Source of the DNA: Oscillospiraceae bacterium
Lineage (GTDB): Bacteria > Bacillota > Clostridia > Oscillospirales > Ruminococcaceae
Assembly: GCA_029068025.1 (NCBI GenBank)
Contig: JAIEDJ010000364.1
Location: 4,096-17,348, forward strand
DNA: 13,253 bases
Direction: 5' to 3'
The notes under the pieces are model-generated. The model was not told the DNA's origin. It made no database searches and saw only the letters and a program-made list of their open reading frames with translations. Shown one piece after another: positions 1 to 6,310 of the stretch. Every line of letters begins with the position of its first letter. Within the stretch, counting starts at the first letter, position 1. A program made the position numbers and the translations under genes.

Positions 1-198
1 CGGACGGTGACAGAGCGAAGCGGAGGCAGTGTCCGCTTGATAGGCGAAGCGCGGAGCGCTTTGCCGGTGCGGAAAGACGCAATTTCAAACACGCGGATTT
101 CCGCAATAGCGGACGGTGACAGAGCGAAGCGGAGGCAGTGTCCGCTTGATAGGCGAAGCGCGGAGCGCTTTGCCGGTGCGGAAAGACGCAATTTCAAA
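1..198. repeat. 109-bp-period tandem repeat upstream of rplT
   Basis: Positions 1-89 and 110-198 are identical over 89 bp and are separated by a 20-bp linker (90-109). The window start may cut off further copies. Each copy contains a compact inverted repeat, GCGAAGCGC-GGA-GCGCTTTGC, that pairs over 9 bp with one G:U. In the second copy AGCGGAC (108-114) also finds a GTCCGCT partner. Each copy ends in AATTTCAAA, the same string that forms the outer arm of the structured repeats at 717-807, 6191-6289 and 9238-9388. The second copy runs straight into the rplT Shine-Dalgarno. In this type of operon rpmI normally lies just upstream, so this is probably the rpmI-rplT spacer (inference). Confidence 0.9.
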
Positions 199-213
199 TA
201 GGAGGAAAATAAA

Positions 214-567
214 ATGGCAAGAATAAAGGGCGCACTTGCTACGCGCAAGAGAAGAAATAAAACACTCAAGCTCGCTAAGGGCTACTGGGGAGGCAAGAGC
301 AGACTTTTCAAGACCGCTAAGGAAGCGGTTATGAAGTCGGGTCAGTATGCTTATGTCGGCAGACGTCTTAAGAAGAGAGATTTCAGACGCCTGTGGATCA
401 CCAGAATTTCCGCTGCCTGCAAGCTCAACGGAATGAACTATTCCACTTTTATGAACGGTCTGAAGAAGGCAAATGTTACGCTTAACAGAAAGATGCTTTC
501 CGAGATCGCGATAAACGACGCAGCGGGCTTTACCGCGCTTACCGAGAAGGCTAAGGCTGCGCTTTGA
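214..567 (+). CDS. rplT: 50S ribosomal protein L20
   Basis: This gene encodes ribosomal protein L20, an early-assembly 23S rRNA-binding protein of the large subunit. The 117-residue product matches the family length (about 117-119). It shows the basic N-terminal extension (MARIKGALATRKRRNKTLKL), the AKGYWGGKSRLFKTAKEAVMK segment, GQYAYVGRR near residues 43-51, RLWITRISAA, NGLKKANVTLNRKML, and a C-terminal EKAKAAL. The ATG at 214 is preceded by AGGAGG (200-205) at 8 nt, which fixes the start. It is normally the last gene of infC-rpmI-rplT, and a strong terminator follows, consistent with that. In several bacteria L20 represses its own operon by binding leader RNA. Whether the repeat array directly upstream plays any such role is not shown by the sequence. 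Confidence 0.98.
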   Translation: MARIKGALATRKRRNKTLKLAKGYWGGKSRLFKTAKEAVMKSGQYAYVGRRLKKRDFRRLWITRISAACKLNGMNYSTFMNGLKKANVTLNRKMLSEIAINDAAGFTALTEKAKAAL

Positions 568-577
568 TCAGATCATT

Positions 578-611
578 TCTCACGCCTCAAGGTTTGGGGC
601 GTGAGATTTTC
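578..611 (+). terminator. Rho-independent terminator after rplT
   Basis: TCTCACGCC-TCAA (578-590) pairs with TTGG-GGCGTGAGA (594-606) around a 3-nt loop. This gives a 13-bp stem with one T:G pair, followed by TTTTC. It begins 11 nt after the L20 stop codon and ends the ribosomal protein operon. Confidence 0.88.
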
Positions 612-716
612 GCTATTTGCGGGAATGGTCTTACACGCTGGTTTCTGTAATAGCGAACGATAACAGAGCGTTTTGCCGCAGCCTGTATGAAAAGAACAAC
701 AATTTAAACGCACAGG
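612..716. other. Gene-free stretch with a diverged repeat fragment
   Basis: No coding frame or RNA gene is recognised here. Positions 649-670 match 105-126 of the rplT-upstream repeat at 19 of 22 bases, and all three differences are G-to-A changes. This links the spacer to the same repeat family. The rest (671-716) leads into the structured repeat at 717-807 and shares the string AAACGCAC with the sequence before the plsX copy. Confidence 0.55.
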
Positions 717-807
717 AGAAATTTCAAAAAGCAGTTTCACTCTGCGGAGCGGAGACGAGCGGGACCGGCTAGGGCGGTGCGAAACACCGCACGGTTTTGA
801 AATTTCT
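717..807. repeat. Structured intergenic repeat, copy B (before the rRNA methyltransferase gene)
   Basis: A perfect 13-bp terminal inverted repeat, AGAAATTTCAAAA (717-729) and TTTTGAAATTTCT (795-807), encloses two weaker hairpins. The first is GTTTC (734-738) with GAGAC (752-756). The second is GCGGTG (774-779) with CACCGC (785-790), around a CGAAA loop. Between them lies GACCGG, which is shared with the copies at 6191 and 9238. The right arm is followed by TTTTAAATCAACAG, a 3' flank also seen after the fragment at 9136-9155. The remaining sequence up to the gene start (808-895) shows no clear promoter. Confidence 0.8.
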
Positions 808-895
808 TTTAAATCAACAGCTCTTCGTCAACTTTTGATGATTAATCTACAAGCTGAGTCAAACCAGCGGTCTTAAAAAATAATGGTGATTTGTT

Positions 896-1666
896 ATGGA
901 TACTATATCGTCGAGATCAAACGGCGACGTTCGGTTGCTAAGACAGCTTTTTCGCGAAAAAAAGCTGCGTTCGGAGCGGAATTTATTCGCCGTTGAGGGA
1001 GATCATCTCTGCGGAGAGCTTGCGGTATCGGGTAACAAAACAGATCTTTTTGCGTATACGCGGCGCGCGGCGGAAAAATATCCCGCTGCCGTGGAAAAAA
1101 TGCTTGAGGTATCCGCGAAGTCGGTGGTCATAACCGAGGATATATCCGAATATATATCCGATACGAAAACGCCGCAGGGACTGTATGCGGCGGCTGAGAT
1201 GCGCAAATGGGAGCTGCCGCGGAACGCGAACAGAATAATCGTTATGGACGGGGTTCAGGATCCCGGAAATGTAGGGACGATCATCCGTACTGCCGAGGCG
1301 TTCGGATTTGACGGAGCCGTGCTGCTGGGAGCGTGCGCGGATATATATTCGCCTAAGACGCTGCGCGCGTCTATGGGAAGCGCTTTGCGGTTTCCGTTTG
1401 TGTGCTGCGCGGCGGAGGAGCTGCGCTCTGTGCTTGACGGGTCCGCAATATACGCGGCAATGCTTGACAGCTCTGCTGCGGCATTGGGAGAGACCGTGTT
1501 TGCGGATCGCTCCGCTGTGATCATAGGCAGTGAGGGCAGGGGAGTGTCGCCCGAGGCAGCGGTTGTCTGCGATGAAAAGCTGTATATTCCGATAGGCGGC
1601 GCTGAGTCGCTTAACGCGGCGGTCGCGGCGGCTGTCATTATGTGGGAGATCGTTCGCCGGCGGTGA
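896..1666 (+). CDS. TrmH/SpoU-family RNA 2'-O-ribose methyltransferase (YsgA/RlmP-like)
   Basis: This is a SAM-dependent SPOUT-class methyltransferase that should methylate a ribose 2'-OH in rRNA. The N-terminal part (about 10-110) looks like the SpoU substrate-binding domain (REKKLRSERNLFAVEGDHL). The catalytic domain follows. Motif 1 is IIVMDGVQDPGNVGTIIRTAE, with N125 and R131. Motif 2 is IIGSEGRG, with E213. Motif 3 is LYIPIGGAESLNAAVAAA, with N240. These form the knotted SAM site. Length is 256 aa, usual for the family. GGTGAT at 884-889 is the likely Shine-Dalgarno for the ATG at 896. In Bacillus a relative (YsgA, reported as RlmP) also lies downstream of the rplT region, so an rRNA target is favoured. 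The exact nucleotide target cannot be read from sequence, so no symbol is assigned. Confidence 0.9.
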   Translation: MDTISSRSNGDVRLLRQLFREKKLRSERNLFAVEGDHLCGELAVSGNKTDLFAYTRRAAEKYPAAVEKMLEVSAKSVVITEDISEYISDTKTPQGLYAAAEMRKWELPRNANRIIVMDGVQDPGNVGTIIRTAEAFGFDGAVLLGACADIYSPKTLRASMGSALRFPFVCCAAEELRSVLDGSAIYAAMLDSSAAALGETVFADRSAVIIGSEGRGVSPEAAVVCDEKLYIPIGGAESLNAAVAAAVIMWEIVRRR

Positions 1667-1744
1667 ACATGAAAGCGCTTAATGGCGTTATAAAGTCAGT
1701 TGAGATCAACTTATTATCGCTTTTTTATCAAGCGGGTGAGCAGT

Positions 1745-2461
1745 ATGAATAAATTGGAGCTTCTGCCGGCTGACGAATTTCCGCGGCTGTCGGAGAGCGA
1801 ATGTGCCGATATCCAACGCGGGCTGGCGGCGCTGGTCGTTCAGGAAAACCGTTTGGAGCTTGATCAAATCAAGACTGTCGGCGGAGTGGATATCGCCTAT
1901 TGGAACGGTCAGGACGGAAATGAATACGGCGTTTGCTGTATTGTGGTTATTGACGCAGAGAGCGGAGAGGTCATTGAAAAGCGTCACGCTTGGGGACGGT
2001 CGGAATTTCCGTATATTCCCGGGTGTCTGGCGTTTCGGGAGCTGCCGCTCGTTGTCAAGGCTGCCGCAATGCTTGAGAAAAGACCCGATGTGTTTATGTT
2101 CGACGGAAACGGGATACTTCACACGCGCGGTCTGGGGCTTGCCGCTCACGCGTCGTTTTATCTGGACTGTCCGACTCTCGGAGTGGCTAAGCATCTGTTC
2201 AGGGTGGACGGCGCGGAATTCGGCGAGTTGGGAATTGAGGCCGGGTGCTGCTCCGATATTGTTAAGGACGGAGCGGTTATCGGGAGGGCTGTCCGCACAA
2301 AACGGAATGTTAAGCCTGTTTATGTTTCTGTCGGGAACTATATCGATATCAATACGGCAACGGAGCTTGTGTTAAAGCTCGCTGATGATGAAAGTCATAT
2401 TCCCGTGCCGACAAGGTATGCGGATCTGGAGACGCATATCAAGCGGCGGGAGCTTTGTTAA
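1745..2461 (+). CDS. nfi: Endonuclease V (deoxyinosine 3' endonuclease)
   Basis: Endonuclease V cuts DNA at the second phosphodiester bond 3' of deoxyinosine and starts repair of deaminated adenine. All family hallmarks are visible: GGVDIAYW with metal ligand D49, the wedge PYIPG (Y90), FRE with E99, FDGNGILHTRGLGLAAH with D120, and GVAKHLF with the conserved lysine. The product is 238 aa (E. coli Nfi is 223). A longer reading from a TTG at 1700 would add MRSTYYRFFIKRVSS, which is not conserved. GGGTGAG directly upstream of the ATG at 1745 supports the shorter start. The DGHG of E. coli is DGNG here, a mild substitution next to the catalytic Asp. The gene sits 78 bp after the methyltransferase and 62 bp before topA. 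No terminator is seen on either side, so read-through is possible. Confidence 0.95.
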   Translation: MNKLELLPADEFPRLSESECADIQRGLAALVVQENRLELDQIKTVGGVDIAYWNGQDGNEYGVCCIVVIDAESGEVIEKRHAWGRSEFPYIPGCLAFRELPLVVKAAAMLEKRPDVFMFDGNGILHTRGLGLAAHASFYLDCPTLGVAKHLFRVDGAEFGELGIEAGCCSDIVKDGAVIGRAVRTKRNVKPVYVSVGNYIDINTATELVLKLADDESHIPVPTRYADLETHIKRRELC

Positions 2462-2523
2462 TTGCAAAAAACGCGTAAGTATAGGATCAAAACGCTTTTA
2501 AATACAAATTAGGGGGAATCACG

Positions 2524-4623
2524 GTGGCTAACCTTGTTATATTGGAGTCGCCTTCCAAGGCGAAAACCGTAAAAAAATATCTGGGCGCGGGCTATGATGT
2601 TGTCGCGTCTACGGGTCATATTATCGACCTGCCCAAGTCCAAGCTCGGAGTCGACGTAGACAACAATTTCGAGCCGCAGTATGTCAATATGAAGGACAAG
2701 TCCGACATAATCAAGGAGCTAAAAAAACGCGCGAAGCAGTGCGATACAATTTATCTCGCGACCGACCCGGACCGCGAGGGAGAAGCTATCGCATGGCATT
2801 TGTCGCATTTGTTGAATATAGATGAAAAGGCGAAGGTTCGTGTGACGTTTAACGAGATCACGAAGACGGGCGTTCAGTACGGAATGAGCCATCCGCGCAC
2901 CATCGACGCGGACGTTGTGAACGCACAGCAGACACGGCGTATTCTGGACAGAATAGTCGGCTATAAGCTGTCGCCGTTTTTGTGGAAGAAGGTGCGCAGA
3001 GGGCTTTCGGCGGGACGCGTGCAGTCTGTGGCTGTGCGTATCATCGTTGACCGCGAGGAGGAGATCCGCGCGTTCAAGTCCACAGAATACTGGAGCATTG
3101 ACGCGAAGCTGTCCGCGTCATCGTCCAAAAAAACGTTCCCCGCGAAGCTGTCCGAGATCGACGGAAAGAAGGCTCAGATCGACAATAAAAAGCAGGCGGA
3201 CGATATCCTCAAGAACCTTGAGGACGCGGAATTTGTCGTTACAAATCTTAAGAAATCTCAGCGGAAAAAGCAGCCCGCGCCGCCGTTTACGACTTCAACT
3301 CTCCAGCAGGAGGCGAGCCGTAAGCTGTCGTTTCAGGCGCGGCGCACTATGAAGGCGGCTCAGGAGCTGTACGAGGGCGTTGATGTTGAGGACATGGGCG
3401 CGGTCGGTCTTATCACTTATATGAGAACCGACAGTCTGCGTATCTCGGAGGAAGCGAAGACGGCAGCGGCGGAGCTTATCAAGAATATCTACGGCAAGGA
3501 ATATCTGCCCGAAAAGCCGCGCGAGTTCAAGTCCAAAAGCAACGCGCAGGACGCGCACGAGGCTATTCGTCCCACAAATGTGGAGCTTACTCCCGCAAAG
3601 GTGAAAAAGTCGCTCACGTCCGATCAGTTCAAGCTGTATAAGCTGATCTGGGAGCGCTTTATGGCAAGCCAGATGGCAAACGCCGTTATGGATACCGTAT
3701 CAGTGGAGATCACCGCGAAGAACTGTCTGTTTAAGGCAAGCGGTTATTCGGTGAAGTTTGACGGCTTTACAAAGCTGTATGAGGAAGCCAAGGACAGCGA
3801 GGAGCAGAGCGGCGCTCTCCCGAAGATCACGGACGGCGAAAAGCTCAAGGCGGAAGAGGTAGTCGGAAATCAGCACTTTACGCAGCCGCCCGCGCGTTAC
3901 AACGAGGCTTCGCTTATTAAGGCGCTTGAGGAAAACGGGATCGGCCGGCCGTCAACCTACGCGCCTACTATTTCGACGATAATTGACAGGCACTATGTCG
4001 AGCGAGAGTCGGGGAATCAACTCAAGCCAACTCCGCTGGGAGAGGTCATCACGGGACTGCTCAAGGATAAATTCAACAACATCGTTGATGTGAAGTTCAC
4101 CGCGAGAGTGGAGAACAGTCTTGACGATATCGAGAACGGCGAAAAGGACTGGGTCGAGACTCTGCGCAAGTTCTACAAGGGCTTCGCGCAGTCGCTCGAG
4201 AAGGCGGAAGCCGATATGGAGGGCAAGCACCTCAAGATCCCTGACGAGCCTACCGACGTTATCTGCGAGCAATGCGGAAAGAATATGGTCATTAAGATAG
4301 GTCCTTACGGAAAGTTTCTCGGCTGCTCGGGATTCCCGGAGTGCAAGTTTACCAAGAAGATCGTTACCGAGACCAAGGGCAGCTGTCCGAAGTGCGGAAA
4401 GAAAATGCTGCTCAAGAAATCCAAGAAGGGCAAACCGTTTTACGGCTGCGAGAACTTCAAGGACTGCAACTTCATGACCTGGGACGTTCCGCTTGAGGAA
4501 AAGTGTCCTCAGTGCGGCGCAAGCCTCTTTAAGAAAACCGGAAAGCTCGGGAAGATCTACTGTCTCAAGGACGGCTGTTCCTACGAGCGTCCGCTTGATA
4601 AGGAAAACGGCAATGAAGGTTAA
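2524..4623 (+). CDS. topA: DNA topoisomerase I (type IA)
   Basis: Topoisomerase I relaxes negative supercoils by passing a strand through a transient 5'-phosphotyrosine break. The TOPRIM domain opens with VILESPSKAKT (E8) and carries ATDPDREGEAIAWH (D81, D83, E85, Mg2+ binding). The catalytic tyrosine is Y299 in GLITYMRTDS. The C-terminus has three zinc-binding four-cysteine modules: C581/C584/C601/C607, C621/C624/C642/C648 and C661/C664/C680/C685. The length of 699 aa is typical for Firmicutes TopA. Translation starts at a GTG preceded by AGGGGG (2511-2516) at 7 nt. The end overlaps trmFO by 11 nt, suggesting coupled translation. The topA-trmFO order is common in Firmicutes. Confidence 0.98.
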   Translation: MANLVILESPSKAKTVKKYLGAGYDVVASTGHIIDLPKSKLGVDVDNNFEPQYVNMKDKSDIIKELKKRAKQCDTIYLATDPDREGEAIAWHLSHLLNIDEKAKVRVTFNEITKTGVQYGMSHPRTIDADVVNAQQTRRILDRIVGYKLSPFLWKKVRRGLSAGRVQSVAVRIIVDREEEIRAFKSTEYWSIDAKLSASSSKKTFPAKLSEIDGKKAQIDNKKQADDILKNLEDAEFVVTNLKKSQRKKQPAPPFTTSTLQQEASRKLSFQARRTMKAAQELYEGVDVEDMGAVGLITYMRTDSLRISEEAKTAAAELIKNIYGKEYLPEKPREFKSKSNAQDAHEAIRPTNVELTPAKVKKSLTSDQFKLYKLIWERFMASQMANAVMDTVSVEITAKNCLFKASGYSVKFDGFTKLYEEAKDSEEQSGALPKITDGEKLKAEEVVGNQHFTQPPARYNEASLIKALEENGIGRPSTYAPTISTIIDRHYVERESGNQLKPTPLGEVITGLLKDKFNNIVDVKFTARVENSLDDIENGEKDWVETLRKFYKGFAQSLEKAEADMEGKHLKIPDEPTDVICEQCGKNMVIKIGPYGKFLGCSGFPECKFTKKIVTETKGSCPKCGKKMLLKKSKKGKPFYGCENFKDCNFMTWDVPLEEKCPQCGASLFKKTGKLGKIYCLKDGCSYERPLDKENGNEG

Positions 4624-5932
4624 GGTCATCGGCGCGGGGCTGGCGGGCTGCGAGGCCGCCATGCAGCTTGCGCGGCGCGGTTTTTCGGTAGAACTTTATG
4701 AGATGAAGCCCGAAAAATACACTCCCGCGCATAAATATGAGGGATTCGCGGAGCTGGTCTGCTCCAACTCGCTCAAATCCTCGCGTGTGGACAGCGCGTG
4801 CGGTCTGCTGAAAGAGGAGATGCGGCGGTTCGGTTCGGTGATCGTCGAGGCGGCGGAAAAGACCGCCGTTCCCGCGGGCGGCGCTCTGGCCGTGGACAGG
4901 TTCGCGTTTTCGGACGAGGTGACGCGGATCGTAAGATCTAACCCGAATATCACGGTCATCTCCGGAGAGGTCACGGAGTTTCCCGAGAGGAACGCCGTTA
5001 TCTGCACGGGGCCGCTGACGGCGGGCGCTTTCGCGGACAGGATACGCGAGCGGTGCGGGAACTATCTCAGCTTTTATGACGCGGCGGCGCCGATAGTCAC
5101 GGCGGAGAGCATTGATTTTTCGATAGCGTTCTATCAGTCGAGGTACGATCACGGCGGCGCGGATTACGCCAACTGCCCGATGAATAAGGAAGAATACGAC
5201 GCGTTTTATAACGCGCTTATAAACGCGGAGGGCGCGCCGCTGCACGAGTTCGACGTTCCCGAGGAAGCGGCGGGGCTTAAGGTCTACGAGGGCTGTATGC
5301 CCGTTGAGGTGCTCGCCAAGCGCGGGTATGACAGCGTGAGATACGGCTGCATGAAGCCGGTGGGGCTGACTGATCCGCGCGACGGAAAGCGTCCGTATGC
5401 GGCGGTGCAGCTGCGCAAGGAGAACGCGGAGGGTACGCTGTTCAATCTCGTGGGATTTCAGACGAATCTGAAATTCAGCGAACAGAAGCGGGTGTTCTCG
5501 ATGATCCCCGGGCTTGCGAACGCTGAGTTTGCGCGGTATGGCGTTATGCACCGCAATTCGTTCCTCAACAGTCCCAAGATCCTGGACGAGCATTTTATGC
5601 TCAAGGAATCGGAGAACGTGTTCTTCGGCGGACAGATCACAGGCGTGGAGGGCTACGTCGAGAGCGCGGCAAGCGGTATTATGGCGGGCAGAGCGCTGGC
5701 GGATATCCTTGACGGAAAAAAGCCGCTTGTTTTTCCGAATACTACTATGATGGGCGCGTTGGCGCGGCACGTTTCGCAGAGTTGGTCGTGTAATTTTCAG
5801 CCGATGGGAAGCAATATGGGTATACTGCCGCCGCTTGAAGAAGAATTTCGCGGCAGGGACGGCAAGGAGCGCAAGTATAAGGCGCTGGCGGACAGGGCTC
5901 TGAAAGCAATTGACGAGCTGCTTGACGGTTGA
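4613..5932 (+). CDS. trmFO: Methylenetetrahydrofolate-tRNA (uracil-5-)-methyltransferase
   Basis: TrmFO is a flavoprotein that makes 5-methyluridine at position 54 of the tRNA T-loop, using methylenetetrahydrofolate as carbon donor and FAD as reductant. The N-terminus shows the dinucleotide fold VKVIGAGLAGCEAA (GxGxxG, residues 7-12). Two cysteines align with those implicated in catalysis in the Bacillus enzyme: C50 in ELVCSNSLKS and C228 in YEGCMPVEVLAKRG. Further family blocks are YAAVQLRKEN, LVGFQTNLKFSEQKRVF, FFGGQITGVEGYVESAASG and NFQPMGSNMGILPPL. Length is 439 aa, typical. The chosen ATG at 4613 gives MKVKVIGAG, exactly the expected N-terminus. AAGGAAAA lies just upstream, inside the end of topA. 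The frame stays open upstream to 4493, but that part lies within topA and is not conserved. Confidence 0.97.
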   Translation: MKVKVIGAGLAGCEAAMQLARRGFSVELYEMKPEKYTPAHKYEGFAELVCSNSLKSSRVDSACGLLKEEMRRFGSVIVEAAEKTAVPAGGALAVDRFAFSDEVTRIVRSNPNITVISGEVTEFPERNAVICTGPLTAGAFADRIRERCGNYLSFYDAAAPIVTAESIDFSIAFYQSRYDHGGADYANCPMNKEEYDAFYNALINAEGAPLHEFDVPEEAAGLKVYEGCMPVEVLAKRGYDSVRYGCMKPVGLTDPRDGKRPYAAVQLRKENAEGTLFNLVGFQTNLKFSEQKRVFSMIPGLANAEFARYGVMHRNSFLNSPKILDEHFMLKESENVFFGGQITGVEGYVESAASGIMAGRALADILDGKKPLVFPNTTMMGALARHVSQSWSCNFQPMGSNMGILPPLEEEFRGRDGKERKYKALADRALKAIDELLDG

Positions 5933-5942
5933 TGTGTAAGCT

Positions 5943-5972
5943 AAGATCAACGCTGTTAAGAGCAGTGAATTT
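5943..5972. repeat. Left-end fragment of the structured repeat
   Basis: AAGATCAACGCTGTTAAGAG followed by CAGTGAATTT reproduces the 24-nt spacing from an AAGA start to GAATTT seen at 6167-6191 and 9214-9238. After GAATTT the sequence diverges and no right arm follows. It looks like a decayed or truncated copy, starting 10 nt after the trmFO stop codon. Confidence 0.6.
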
Positions 5973-6004
5973 GTATTGTTTGGTATTATGTTGAAGCATA
6001 GTGC

Positions 6005-6033
6005 TTGACAAGTTCAAGATCTTGCTGTATAAT
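6005..6033 (+). promoter_or_regulatory. Perfect-consensus sigma-A promoter for the plsX operon
   Basis: TTGACA (6005-6010) and TATAAT (6028-6033) are separated by 17 nt, a full match to the housekeeping promoter consensus. Transcription would start near 6040 and give a leader of about 270 nt before plsX. That leader carries the 40-bp repeats and the structured repeat as RNA. No operator resembling a known FapR site was recognised. Confidence 0.8.
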
Positions 6034-6045
6034 GAACTATATGAC

Positions 6046-6190
6046 GGGATCAATGCAATAAATTCGCAGCAATTGCACGTCTAGCTAAGATCAGTGCGAT
6101 AAACACGCAGCAAAGGCTCTAACGCCAAGATCCGCGTTATAAATACGCAGTAAAGGATCTAACGCCAAGATAAACGCACGATAGACCAGT
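6046..6190. repeat. 40-bp tandem repeats in the plsX leader
   Basis: Units begin at 6046 (diverged, 41 bp), 6087, 6127 and 6167 (24-nt partial). The consensus is approximately AAGATCNRYGYRATAAA, then YACGCAGYAAAGG, then MTCTAACGCC. Units 6087 and 6127 are close copies at an exact 40-bp period. Some units have AAGATC near the start and GATCT about 24 nt later, so each could form a weak hairpin. The final partial unit ends at GAATTTC, the outer arm of the structured repeat. The same unit plus partial occurs at 9174-9237. Confidence 0.85.
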
Positions 6191-6289
6191 GAATTTCAAA
6201 AAGTGTCGAAATTTTTTCTCAAGAAAAAATTTCGACCGGTTCTCACTTGGCGGCAGCTCTGCTGCCGTCAAGTGAGATTTTTGAAATTC
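6191..6289 (+). repeat. Structured intergenic repeat, copy C (plsX leader); putative three-way-junction RNA
   Basis: The outer stem is GAATTTCAAAAA (6191-6202) with TTTTTGAAATTC (6278-6289), 12 bp and perfect. Inside, 6205-6219 pairs perfectly with 6222-6236 over 15 bp, and 6241-6257 pairs with 6261-6277 over 17 bp with one G:T. CGGT (6237-6240) joins the two hairpins, and the second hairpin abuts the outer stem. The plsX Shine-Dalgarno (6298-6303) starts 8 nt beyond the outer stem, the same spacing as in the smc copy. The promoter at 6005 would transcribe it. It could be a cis-regulatory RNA or simply a palindromic mobile repeat. Confidence 0.85.
6241..6282 (+). terminator. Terminator-like hairpin with T5 tract inside copy C
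   Basis: The 17-bp stem at 6241-6277 is followed directly by TTTTT, the shape of an intrinsic terminator. It lies between the strong promoter and plsX, so it could act as an attenuator. The T tract is only five long and is also the right arm of the outer stem, so termination efficiency is uncertain. Confidence 0.4.
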
Positions 6290-6310
6290 TTTTAGATAAG
6301 GAGTTTTTTT

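Noticed and set aside
7..201. 64-codon open frame through the tandem repeat
   Set aside because: It is created by the duplicated sequence itself, has no ribosome binding site and ends at the rplT Shine-Dalgarno.
1700..1744. Upstream TTG start for endonuclease V
   Set aside because: The added 15 residues are not part of the family. GGGTGAG lies at the right distance for the ATG at 1745.
4565..5950. 461-codon open frame on the - strand opposite trmFO
   Set aside because: Its product is arginine- and histidine-rich with no recognisable motif. It is the expected reverse-frame shadow of a GC-rich coding region; trmFO on the + strand explains the sequence fully.
6046..6190. CRISPR array
   Set aside because: The period is 40 bp with the whole unit repeated. 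There are no unique spacers between constant repeats, and no cas genes are nearby.
5933..6310. tRNA, known riboswitch or T-box in the plsX leader
   Set aside because: No CCA-type acceptor, T-loop, T-box sequence or familiar riboswitch core could be recognised. The structure is explained by the repeat module.
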